Positions 21,166-32,203 of a stretch of 64,000 nucleotides of DNA are shown piece after piece (position 1 is the first letter of the stretch; the number at the start of each line of letters is the position of its first letter). Source of the stretch: Rhynchonema sp. JSB1_4 (lineage: Eukaryota; Nematoda; Chromadorea; Monhysterida; Xyalidae); NCBI GenBank assembly GCA_030248065.1, contig JASAMV010006591.1, positions 41,598-105,597 on the forward strand, written 5' to 3'. Below the pieces are notes generated by a model. That model did no database searches and was not told the origin of the DNA. It saw nothing but the letters and a program-made list of their open reading frames with translations. A program made the translations under genes and the position numbers.

Positions 21166-23257
21166 ATGTCTATGTTTGGCGAAATTCCACACGAACAACT
21201 GAAGCGTAAGTTATTGCCCACATCAATAATTCGACCTGTTGAGATTTAGCGTTGAGCAAGCCTATAACCCCCAAGTCAACAACACCCAACTTTCAGAGTA
21301 CAAAGAGGCCTTCCAAGTGTTCGACCCGTACAACGATGGTCGTATTGCAATGTCACATCTGGGCACGGTGCTCCGGTCGTTGGGACAGAACCCGAACGAG
21401 AAGGAACTGCAACGAATCATTGATGAATATGATGTCGATGGTTGGGTGTCTCTTTACAGTAATCGTCGTGAATGGAAGGAAAGATGGTATTGGTCACACA
21501 ATGACTTTATAAGAATTGGTCAAGTTTTTTTTCTTGAATCGTGAAGCAAGAAAGTGACGGGGCAATGACGTTGCGTTGCGCGATCACACACAAAGAATGC
21601 AGTCAGTAACATTGTTTCAGACCCGCAGCAACATGGGTGCTCTGCTAGATTATTTTCAGATGTATAAATGTTTTATGAGAATCACAAATAGCACAGTGGA
21701 AAGGGAAGGAATGATAGAAGGGAAAAAAGGAAAAAGAAAAAAAAAAAAAAAAAAAGGAAAAAAAAAAAAGACACCCAAAGCCAAAAAAAAAAATTAAGAG
21801 TGACTGAACCTGAAAATCAGGATTGATTTGATGAATTCTTATATGATCATTGTGCGACAGTGGAAACTGTTTGTAAGGTAATGCAACCGAACTCCTGTGT
21901 ATAGTCCGTCCACCAGCTCATGGCACTTTGTGTTGCTGCTGGCTGGTTAGTTCCCTTCCTCCACGTTCTAATGAAAGAGAAATTGAGTGTGACCGATTTT
22001 GCAAAAAAAGTAAATGAATAACAAAATATGTCGAAAAAGATTGAATTCGATCAAATTTAAAATTTAATTAAATTAAAATCGATAAAACACGTCGATTTCA
22101 TAAAAACCACAATCGAGGAGCAAAAACAATTTTTTTCGGAATCTCAATTTCTCTTTCATTAGAACGTGGAGGAAGGGAACAAGTTGACCAGCAGCATCAC
22201 AAAGCGACATGAGCTGATGGACGGACTATACCTTTGTGATCAACACTTCAAACAGCCCTGTATCAATGCCAGTATCGGTCTTTCTGTACCCACTTGAAAC
22301 TTCAGGTGCGAATATCCTGCTGTTTGACCAGTTCGTCGAGATCATGTTGGGTCGCGTGTCGGCTGTGGACGTCGATGGGGAGATACACGAAGCGTTCAGG
22401 GTGCGTTTGCAGCTGATGTTTCATTATCGTTGCGGGGTTGAATTCCAGCACTCGACAGTAATTCAATGGAAGGATGCATGTAGGTGACCGGTTTTAGAAT
22501 TTACAGTCTGCCCTCTCTCCAACGGCGTGCTGAGTTCTAACATGATAACCGGCATAGGGTTACCAAGCTACCACTATAAAGAAGTACATAGACTATATTA
22601 CTATGGTCGAGCCGCTTTACGACAGCAGATTGGTGCGCTTATCCTATTTTTTTATCAGACATTCGACATCAAACGGCACGGTTACATCGAAGCGTCCGAA
22701 CTATGCGACGTGATCAAGCGGACAAATGATGTTTCACAGGAGGAACTCACGGAAATGCTTGGTGCAGTGCAATTGACGGAGCACGATAGGATCTCGTATG
22801 ACGGTTAGTTTGATCATATGGCACGCAAAACCGCAAAACGCACATATGCAGATTTCCGAGCTGTGGTGGACTGGAATTGATAAAGGTGTGTTGAGCACTA
22901 CAGGAATGAGCGAATCGCAGTTAACATCGAGCAACCGTGAAGTGCCTTTCAAGCACGTGACGCATACCTGTCCCAACTCCAGGACTATACGTGTACCTGC
23001 AGCCTGTGGCATACCGTAGTCTAAGGGTTGGGTTTATTGAAGACCCATGTCTTCGCCCGGTTTGACTCATTCCACGACAAAGCTGCCGACCTTGTCCGGG
23101 GTTTGTCTTCCTCGGCGGGTAGAACTTTCGGGAATGAGTGTTGGTCCACCGGGTGGGCCGTTTGGCGGAGTACGCCAGAATGGCTGGAACGTGCAGCAAT
23201 AATGATTTCAATAATATAATTTCAGTGTTTCGTGATCTGATGAATGGAGGCCTGTGA
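21166..23257 (+). CDS. Divergent calmodulin-like EF-hand protein
   Basis: The model has five exons: 21166-21205, 21297-21440, 22306-22400, 22659-22803, 23226-23257, giving 151 aa, close to calmodulin (149). It begins [19 protein letters not shown], matching the calmodulin/troponin C/myosin light chain N-terminus, and has four EF-hand positions. Loop 1 ([12 protein letters not shown]) has H instead of E at position 12, and loop 2 ([12 protein letters not shown]) ends in Q. Loop 3 ([12 protein letters not shown]) keeps D1, G6, I8 and E12. Loop 4 is degenerate. EIHEAFR before loop 3 is calmodulin-like. So at most one or two sites should bind calcium well; an essential-light-chain-like or regulatory subunit role is possible. 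The last exon codes only ten residues and is the least certain. Intron 2 contains the second TA-flanked MITE. Confidence 0.8.
21902..22228 (-). mobile_element. TA-flanked MITE, copy 2 (327 bp, inverted)
   Basis: It has the same ends as 2144-2470 (TAGTCCGTCCACCAGCTCAT and its reverse complement) and the same total length, 327 bases. TA at 21900-21901 and 22229-22230 marks the likely target duplication. The interior matches the reverse complement of copy 1 (for example TCGATTTCATAAAAA and GAATTCGATCAAATTTAAAA). It lies in intron 2 of the calmodulin-like gene. Confidence 0.8.
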
Positions 23258-25941
23258 CGCACAAGACTTTGGCGGAAGCATTGTTGGAAATTCGGAACGC
23301 GCAGCAAAATGCTTAAAAAGTTTTTTTAATTTTTTACAGCTTTATGTGTTTTTGTTGTTGTATTAATTCAATACTTTGTAAACAGTAATGAAGGACGAGA
23401 GCAATTTTCTATGGACGCACGTCAAAAGGACATTCCATAAACACGCACGAGAAATATGCCACACATAACTTATACAATAAGCAATGGGTGAGTTTGAGCA
23501 TAACTTATACAATGCTCTCACATCAGCTTCTGTGCAAAGTTGCTAATACAAAGATTCTCCTTCATGCCTAAGGGCTACCGCGGACGGATAATCTGTTAAG
23601 TGGCGTTGTTTTTACTCTCAATTTGGTCGCTTGGGGCAACCGTAGGCTTATGAATTATTTCATAGTGGTGGTTATCAACCCCAGCAGGCACACGTTATTA
23701 ATTAAGACCGCACTTTGAAACCTGTCGTGTGTCATTATGTACACCCATAATTTTTTTCTATATTTAATGTTCCAACAGCTTTTCTCCTTGTGATATATTT
23801 ACAAAGCTTTTGCTTGGTTTCTATTCTGGCTGGCTGATTGTGCTTTGAGGACTGAATATAATTTGAATAGTTGCAAACAGCTTGTTGGAAACAACTGTTA
23901 CTGACAGCTGATACGCAGTACTTGACGGATACGTATGGAGTCGACCGACTGAAAGGGTAACAAAAATACATTTCGACTACGTAGTTTTTATGCAGGTTAT
24001 GTTGATCACTCAGAAGTCAGATTCAGCCGGGGTCACAGGTTCGGTCGACGACGAGTTTTCCGACTGCAGCATGGTCCATGCTCTTCAATTCCGCACATTT
24101 TGCCAAATAGGGCTAATGTAGAATTCAGATTGCTGTCCTTCGGTGCCGAACTATGCATCTTCCAATATTATGCGACGGTTCAGTACCGGGGCACAGGTTT
24201 AGGCACACCCATTCAGGCCCGGCGGGAGCCTAAGCCTAAGCCTAAAAATGGGTCAAATATGCTGGGCCTGAATCGGCTGGGCATGAAAAACTGAGCCTGG
24301 TAAGCTCGGGCCTGAACTTCCTGGCCTGAAAATCGCGGAATAATCTTCCAAAACTTGTCGTTTTTAATGAACAAATTGGCAGTTTTCGTCACAAACTGCA
24401 TGGAATTCGTTTTCCGATTGGTTTGTGAATGTATGTGCATTACTGATGCATTCATTCAAAATCATGGCTTAAAATAAATTTATACTTGAAAACTTGTTTT
24501 GAGAGATTTGCACATAGAGGCCAAGCGGCTGCATGTATTTTGGAGAAGCATTCTTGGCAAGAACTCAGATTTTCACACTTTTCCAATTTCAGCTGCTGGG
24601 GCGCTGGACAGAATACTCCGGCACAAGATTTTGCATGCATAATGTAAAGGCGCTCTTCCAGACTCCCATTCCCAGGATACATAGTATGGTGTCCAATAGA
24701 TTAATGTACGGTCCTCTGTCTATTAATCTCAGATGATAGAGACAAACAAATATAATCGAAGCATTGCTGATATCTACCCGTTTCGTCTCTGAAACGAAAT
24801 AAAACATCACCTGCCCGAATAAATCATCGAAAAGGTTCCGTCATGGATCATACCTATACTTACTGTATATGCCTTGATAGTACTTTTGTAAAGCCCAATA
24901 ACTTTGACCCAACACCATCTCATGTCCAAAGATACACAAGTGGTTTGTACGTCGCGCCACGCAAGAGTCAAGGCCATGCGCTCAGGAGGATGGTGTCGTG
25001 AGCAGGTCTGGTGTCTGAAGACATGAACTTTCAGTGTCGGCCGGTCTTGTCACGAAATGTGATGTTTTGAGAAATAGGGATCCCCTCCTGAAATCATCAG
25101 ACTCGATCAAAGTTCCCGCTCGCAAATGTCTGAGAAAAACTAAATGACGACGATCGAAAAGTTACCGTTCCCGAGAAATCCTCAAATTATTTTCAACTCA
25201 AAACGAGATTCACGTGTCGATGTTTATGGCTGACCAACTGCCATGCTTTTTATACAAAAACTAATCCTGCGGGCTTGCTCTTGGCTGACGCTTGTAAGTT
25301 AATTTCCCACCCTGTGAAACACGCGGGACCTTACCTTGTGTTATATCTAACAGGACGATAATGTGAACCCGAGTTCTTAACCACTGTATGGCATATTGAG
25401 GTCGGCGTGTGTAAGGAACACCAGCTGTTTTCGGTTGCTGTTTTGTAGTAAGAATATTACCGCGAAGTGTGTGTCGGATTGCATCAATCTGTTCAAGGTG
25501 GTGCTGGAGGTAATTTTTCTGACTGTGTAGCAATCAATGCGTTTTCCTGACTCAATTAATTTTGATTCAAACCGTTGATTTTCATCTGGTTTCAACTCCC
25601 GTTCATTAGTACAGTCGCGCCACCATTTACATTGCTTTTTTATGACGCCTAAAGATAGTGAACCACACTCTCTTATCCGTGTGAGTGTCTACGCGTCTCT
25701 GATTTCCCAAGAGAATTCAAGCATGAACCGCCTGTGTGGGGTCAGCCAAGAAGAAAGTCTTAAAATACAAAGAAAGGGTTCTCATAAACTCATGGTCGTG
25801 GGAAAGATACAAGGCCCGTTCATAAAAAATGCCTTTAATCTGCCAGACTATTCCTATTATACTTGTTACATGAACTTCTTGTTCGTGTTCCTCTAAGATT
25901 TAACTCTTATTCGTATTATAACATGTGAAACATCAGCTAAT
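23258..25941. other. Intergenic region, no gene recognised
   Basis: No exon chain with consistent frame was found on either strand. A short telomere-type array is at 24228-24245, next to GGGCCTGAA repeats (about 24260-24330). The 3' end of the calmodulin-like gene and the 5' end of the next gene lie here. Confidence 0.5.
24228..24245. repeat. Interstitial telomere-type repeat (GCCTAA)x3
   Basis: Three perfect GCCTAA units (TTAGGC on the other strand), the canonical nematode telomere hexamer, sit inside unique sequence. A longer array is at 46034-46057. Confidence 0.8.
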
Positions 25942-28428
25942 ATGACAACCATTTCTGAATTATTCAAACGTTTGTGCCCGCGATGCGCGTGTGCACGAGA
26001 GGGCAGTAGCTACGAGGTGGACAATGCGAATGCACCTCAACCGCTCGGTAAGCTGCATGGTCTATATCATCATGCACTTGATAACGTTGACGTTCACTTA
26101 ACACTAAAACTTCATACACATACAGGTTTGCCTCATTCTGACAGTCAATACGAGCCTATCCATCGCAACGCCATCCATTCACCAGCAAGGTTCGTATAGA
26201 ATCGGCGAACTAAACTGTATTTTTTCTGTGAATTGTAAACCGAGTTCAAGACAACACACTGCACAAGCCCAGAGCCCTTGGCCCTGTCCGTGTGCGCAAG
26301 GATGGAAAAACAAGCCTCTGCTTACAGATCACCCAACCCCGTGACAATAGTGACCACAGACGAATATGGTTGCGTGAGTGTTGAGCCCAGACGCGATCCA
26401 GGTGATAAAGATGGACCGACGATGCCCCCGATTGTGGCGATCGAAATCGATAGTGGATCATCGATGTTGTCCAATGGTCAGGGAAGTTTAGGTGGAAGTT
26501 TTGGGGCTTGTCCAACTCCTGCATATTACTTTGTTGGTCAAGGTAACCTTTCAACCTGTCAAGGTCAAGTGTTGGTTATCACCGCTTTGACTTCGGTCGG
26601 ACGAATAATATTATAAGGCAAAGCCAGCATCGCACGCTTGTGCCATTGCAGGTCTATCAGATCGGTGCGACAGTCTGGCTGTGCATGGCCACAGCACGCG
26701 AACACCGTCCATAACATCCGAATACCAGAGAAACATTGCGCCCAAACCACCACCGTCAAGACAATCGGTCGTCGGACCACTCGATTTTGCATCAGTTCGT
26801 TAATTTGACTGTTGATGATTTATAGCATCTCTTATTTCACTTTTGTTTGGGTACTCGTATGTGTCAGAACTGTTTGCCTATCAAGATTGAGCCCGGGATT
26901 TAGTTAGGCCGGACCTTGCTCTAATAGTATTTAGATTGATCGCCCCACCACGCAAACAGGACAGATCTTACACATGTAACTTCGAATTTAAAGCCACGAT
27001 TATTCCAACCTTCCAGGCCCGATCCTCGCCTCTGTCAATTGCGCAGACTTCCGATTACGAAAGCGCACTACAGGGCACCGAGCCACAAAGTCCCACCACC
27101 CCTGATTGGGACGGAGGATGGTCCCACTACCTTCAGCTGCCCGGTTAGTGGACATGATACTCACGGTGTGCTAGTTTTGTTTCATTGTAGCGCAAGCAAG
27201 ATACGGTGGTGAAAAGCACTATCCGTTTATTTTTATGTCAGATTTGCTTGAGCCATAAACGATATCGTTGTGTGTGACTTGTTCAGGACTGGTTTTTGGT
27301 TTTTCAAGTGTTCTGCTGGAATTATGGTAACCTGACAAGAAACATGGGTCAGCTCACATTTTGTTGCCGTGTGTCTATTAGTTGCGATACTCTTCATGTA
27401 ATGTTGTGATAGTGTACCCACCAGGTCCTTGCAGGCAATCTAAATACAACTAAACGCAGTCGAAGCCAAAGTGTGATCAGCGCCACGATGGGTGGAGCCA
27501 ATTTGCTGAGTCCCGAGCCCGATGAAGCCAACTACCACGTGGGACGGCAGCCGTCGTTTTCAATCACCGAAGACGAACTCAAACGGGGCATCATGCAAAG
27601 AAAGAACGCTCTGCCTTCGGAACGATCAATCAGTGCACTCAAACTGTTACCCTTGCACTGGACCATACAAGGTAGTGCTTTTTATGTCATCTTTACATTG
27701 AAATGGCGGCAACCCGCACTGGCGAAATCAAATCGAACTTATAATTTCGTTCACGATAAAGAATATGGCACAGACAGCATTGTGGATTCTATGACGTCAT
27801 CAACATACTGGTCACTTCGGAGTGGTGGACAGTTGACTTTCAGCTCAATGCAACGTACCATACATCCTGTAGTATTTCAGCTGCGATTGAAAGAATCAGC
27901 GCTGAAAATGAATCACAACGTCCGCCTATGAAACATCAGTCGTCGTGGCTGCGAATACCACTCGGAGGCCGAAGCGAGATAAAGGATGAAAATGTGAACC
28001 ATGCCAATGAAATGGTGCAGGTAATAACGGTATAATCAGGTTTTCAGTTTTGGAAATCGAAATTCGGCAATCAGTAGCAATTTCTCAGCTAGGCGTCAGT
28101 CAAACCTGATGAGTGTGTAGTTCAGAACTTGCTCAGAATACATACATACAGTATACCACAGCGGACTAAACATGAACGTAAACTATTCGAAACTGCATTT
28201 ATACAAAACGTAGTATTTTCAATTACAAAACTTCAAGTGAATGATAATTAAGTCTGCTAGATTAATCAACGTCGATCATCGGCAAGGAACCAAATAGACC
28301 TAAATCAAAGTTGACACCTTCAGGGTTGCCAAAATGATGAGCTGGACCAAATCGCCACGTATCAATTCATCGTCGGCACCAAAGACTACGAATTGTTTAA
28401 ATCGTTCATGAACAGTGACCAAAATTGA
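25942..28428 (+). CDS. Unknown-family protein, paralogue 1
   Basis: The model has eight exons: 25942-26047, 26126-26189, 26328-26542, 26652-26794, 27017-27143, 27435-27671, 27881-28020, 28324-28428, in frame, giving 378 aa. I do not recognise the family. The N-terminus has a small Cys cluster (LCPRCACAR). Most of the rest is polar, with proline/serine-rich segments, and looks intrinsically disordered, without signal peptide or membrane helix. Two blocks are shared with the next gene: an (R/K)RG..QRKNAL block near aa 268 and a C-terminal FIVGTKDYELFKSF block just before the stop. These suggest short interaction motifs at the end of a cytoplasmic or nuclear protein. ACATCAG ends 5 bases before the ATG and may be a trans-splice acceptor. 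Individual junctions are supported by frame and the paralogue only. Confidence 0.65.
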
Positions 28429-29970
28429 AACTCATCTTTGCTGCCTGTTGAGCTAAATCGACTGACGAGGCTCCTCTCCAGTGCGTTCTTCATTGTTCAC
28501 GGCTGGATCACCTGTACAATGCCGGGGCCGGTGAGAACTGTTCCGAACATGACGACCGAATGAGAACAGCCGGACTGACAAACTTCGCAGCTGTTGCCGT
28601 TGCACCTGCCAGACGGACACTGTGACCTCGGCACATCAAATCATCCCTTTGAAGCCTTTGTGTGTTGACCAACAATGTTTCCGTTACCTGAATTATACTT
28701 CTCCCACTTAATGACGTGGGTAAGGCCTGTTTGTTCATAAAATGGAAACGTACATACCTGAAGCTTCATAGGTATCGTACTTTAATGCTCGATCATGTTT
28801 TGAGTGATTGTACGTTACGTGTCAACGTTATTATTAAAATTTTGCTTGGAAAAGTCTGATGTTTACACGCACGCGGTGTCTATGCGTGCTATCAATATGT
28901 ATTGGTCGCACAATGACTAAATCAGAATTCATCTACCCTGATCTCCAGGTTCAACCTTAACCACTATGCTACTTGTATTTTTGACAAAACATTTTCAGCT
29001 AAACATAATCTAGCAGATCAACCACGTTGCCGCAGGTCTGAAACATTCTCTTTACTACATATCTTGTGTGCGATTACGCAACGCAACGTCATTGCCCCGT
29101 CACTTTCCCTCTTCACGATTCAGGAAAAAAATTTGACCAATTCTTATATAGTCATTGTGTGACCAATATCTACAGTAGCTGTATCACGCGCCCGTGTTTA
29201 ACTGAAGCCATGATAATACCCAGCCAAATGAGGCATGTTAGTGACGCGTACATAACTGTTTGCCTAGGTAATTAACTCAGAATATTACGGTCGTGTCGTG
29301 ACGTGCATCGTACATCACGTGTATTACCATAACTGGAAAAGATGGGTTTTTCTGTAAACACCTACTCTCAGTGAGTTAAAGATGATCATTACCTGCGTTC
29401 ACCAAGAGCGAAGCGCCTGTGGGCTTGATAATAAATGCGAAGAAGACACATTGACAGTAATCGGTGCGGGCAGGATCGGTCCCCCAGCTTCGTGGTCACA
29501 TCTCACGTGACTTCTTGAGTTGAGAATAGTGTTTCGAAAGTTACTGATTACGGTTGAAACATCTTGGTGCAAAGAGCCACCTGATTCATTCTGGATCGGG
29601 CCGGACCGATCACCAAGTTCGAGATTACTGTATATGCTTGAGCGCCACTGAATACTTTACAGTATATCTGCACCCGCTTCCCGTTTTTGATAGCCTCGAG
29701 CCAAGCGGCATAAACGTGTGGGTTAATATACTTCCCGCAAACACAGCGTATCATTAAACTAAGTCCGCATTTTAGAGCGGAATAAATATCCGGTACATAC
29801 AGATCGCGGACGTCGTCACAAATATACATACTGTCTAAGTTGTTAGAGCTAGCGAGTGGCACGTTTCTCCCGAGGTTATCAAGCCACTTTTGTTTCTTAA
29901 AACAAGGAAGCTGATCGAAACTCTGTTCCATTTATAAGCGATGGTCAAACTCTGCAGCTGCGTGCGACAG
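28429..29970. other. Intergenic region between the two unknown-family paralogues
   Basis: Only one sizeable open frame is present, on the minus strand at 29548-29931 (listed separately). A CGATCACCAAGTT 13-mer at 29607 recurs twice in plexin introns. Nothing else was recognised. Confidence 0.5.
29548..29931 (-). CDS. Hypothetical single-exon open frame
   Basis: A 127-codon frame starts at an ATG (MEQSFDQLPCFKKQKW) on the minus strand. I do not recognise it. It has no signal peptide, one weak hydrophobic patch and six cysteines. It could be a small gene, an exon of an unrecognised gene, or chance. Confidence 0.25.
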   Translation of the reverse strand: MEQSFDQLPCFKKQKWLDNLGRNVPLASSNNLDSMYICDDVRDLYVPDIYSALKCGLSLMIRCVCGKYINPHVYAAWLEAIKNGKRVQIYCKVFSGAQAYTVISNLVIGPARSRMNQVALCTKMFQP

Positions 29971-32019
29971 ATGACAACACAATCCGTGCCGGGTACGTGA
30001 CATCATTTTCAATACCGTATTGCTTTACAGTGCACTTGCTTTCAAGTAAAGAGAGTATTGACCGGCTTGCGAGTGGGAGGGCGCGTGGGACGCGTATTTC
30101 CTCGCAGTCCTCCTTTCCTGAGAGGTTCGTTGTCGGAACCCTGTTGAGGTTTTGTCAAACTATTGACCGTCATCATATTGATGTTTGCCTTTTTATCAGC
30201 AGTTTTTCAAGGACTGAGATAACCCTGGAGCTCTTCATTTCCATTTCGTAACCTTCCCAGTCCGAAAGTTCCTCAGACCAGATTTCAAACGTATATTCTC
30301 TGCGACTAATTTTTCTGTCGAGTTTGTGGTTCCTGGTCCCACATGTTGGTATCGAGACGGGATTGCCGCTTCGCAGTGGTCTTTCCACTCACGTCAACAC
30401 CAGTCACAGAAGGAGGTCCTGGCGTTGACTATGGCAGCCTGAAGTGTCTTTCAACCCGTTCACTAGATAATGTTTCAGACACTCCCACGGCCGAGTCAGA
30501 GCACAAACAGATAATCGATTTGCTGCCCGTTTTCAAGGTCGAGGACGTCGACAGCGAAAGTTATTCGGATGAGTCGAAGCCCCCGAGTCCACCTGCGGCA
30601 CCCGGTAAACCTGCTGACATTTTTCGGGTGGACAGGTATGGCGTTTTCATCCACATTTTTATAGCGTTTTGAGGCCCATGTTACATTATATTGTCAAATT
30701 TGTGATTTGATGCTGCATTGAATTGTGTTTTTTAGAATTATGATGATGGGATGCACACTATGTTATTTTGCTTCATTTTGTGTGTCACGATCACGAATTC
30801 TACAAAGACACATTTACGCATCTTATTATTTGAATGCCACCGACCGGCGGCATGATTTTCAGTCCCGCTGACTGGTTCACTCCGCTCGGTTCGCCGCGTG
30901 AATCATTGAAACACGCTCTTTCGCCAAACAACGTGCGGTTCACGAATACGAAAGGAATCAAGCAATCGATGAGTGTAAGTGCCTTTTTTCTCATTCGCTT
31001 TGAAATCATCGGAAACAACAATGCAAAATCAGCCTCCGTTTCACCATTTTAGGGGTTATTTCATTCTGACCAATCTAAGAAGGAACGACAACCGTCGGGG
31101 AAACGCCGTCACAGCGCCTTTCCCACAGACACTGCCACGAACACGCCTGAGTCTTTGAAAGCAGCCATTCGACCGGTGACGCCGCTGAAATTAACGTCTG
31201 TAAACATTAACTTTGTTGGGGTTCTTCATTTATATTTTTTAAATTTGGCGTTGTAGCATGAGTCCCATGAAATATTACGCCTATGATGTTTCAGGTATTC
31301 CCTATCGGAACTGCAAGAGTCACGTCGCGGTTTGTGTCAACGGAAGAACGCGCTGATTAGTGCGGCCGGCCTGCAACAGATGCCCGACAAACTCGAAGGT
31401 GGACCTGATAATACAAGTTTGCCGCTTTTCTACAACTTTCGTGCTTCAAGCTTTCTTGCTGATATTTCAGCCGTGTTCCGTGGTCATATCACTTCGGGTG
31501 CTACGGACGCAGAAAGTATTGCCACATCAAGGCAGAGCAGTTTCAGGTTTGTATTGCCTGAGGAGAATTCTGCAGTTGAGCCATTCTCAGTAAAAAGTGG
31601 TTCACCTTGCATATTGGCTTCGAGGATCCACAAGTTCGTGTGTGCAAGTGGCCTCCACAAGGACTCATTCCTCCGATTTATACAACAAAACTAACGCAAC
31701 TGTTCATATTCCCATTTGCAGCTTCAGACTAGGAATCCTGCCGCGACGAGCGAACAGTGCGCGAAGCACATCTAGCCGGAGATCGTGGCTGCTCAAGTAT
31801 GGCAAGTACCGATCCGATAACGCCATGTTTGCTGCGACGTCAGTTATTTTTGGTTTTAAAAATAAAATATTCGAAATTTAAAAAAAATTTCACTTCAGTT
31901 TACTTCGCAAATGGCTGCGCAACCAGCAGACGGCTAATCCTTTCATTATCGGGACCACTGACTTCGAACTTTACAAAAGTTTCGTCGAAGGCGATAAATT
32001 GGTACCGTACTGTGCTTGA
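29971..32019 (+). CDS. Unknown-family protein, paralogue 2
   Basis: The model has eight exons: 29971-29992, 30377-30635, 30863-30974, 31053-31195, 31295-31398, 31471-31546, 31722-31796, 31899-32019, giving 303 aa. It starts MTTQSVP (the neighbour starts MTTISEL). It shares a GLCQRKNAL block near aa 189-197 and a near-terminal FIIGTTDFELYKSF block with the gene at 25942-28428, so the two are tandem paralogues; the rest has diverged. The middle contains an acidic segment (EDVDSESYSDE) and a WFTPLGSPRESLKHAL stretch with possible SP phosphosites. There is no signal peptide or membrane helix. CTGCAG ends 14 bases before the ATG. Exon 1 is only 22 bases and is supported by frame and the shared MTT start. 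The gene converges on the ZP gene, whose stop is 185 bases away. Confidence 0.65.
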
Positions 32020-32203
32020 TGTTATTTGTTTGCAATACGTTGTTGTGCATACCAGTGATTAACACTCACGATTATTTTTGCATCTTTTCATTCGCATCAC
32101 AAAATGTGACAGATAAAAAGGACATTTGTTGACAATTTCACCTGATACTAATATTTGGCACAGTGTAAAGTTTGATTACGATTTTCACAAATACCCAAAA
32201 TGT

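Noticed and set aside
21576..21797. Lys-rich open frame in the calmodulin-like gene intron
   Set aside because: The lysines come from an A-rich low-complexity stretch (about 21724-21794).
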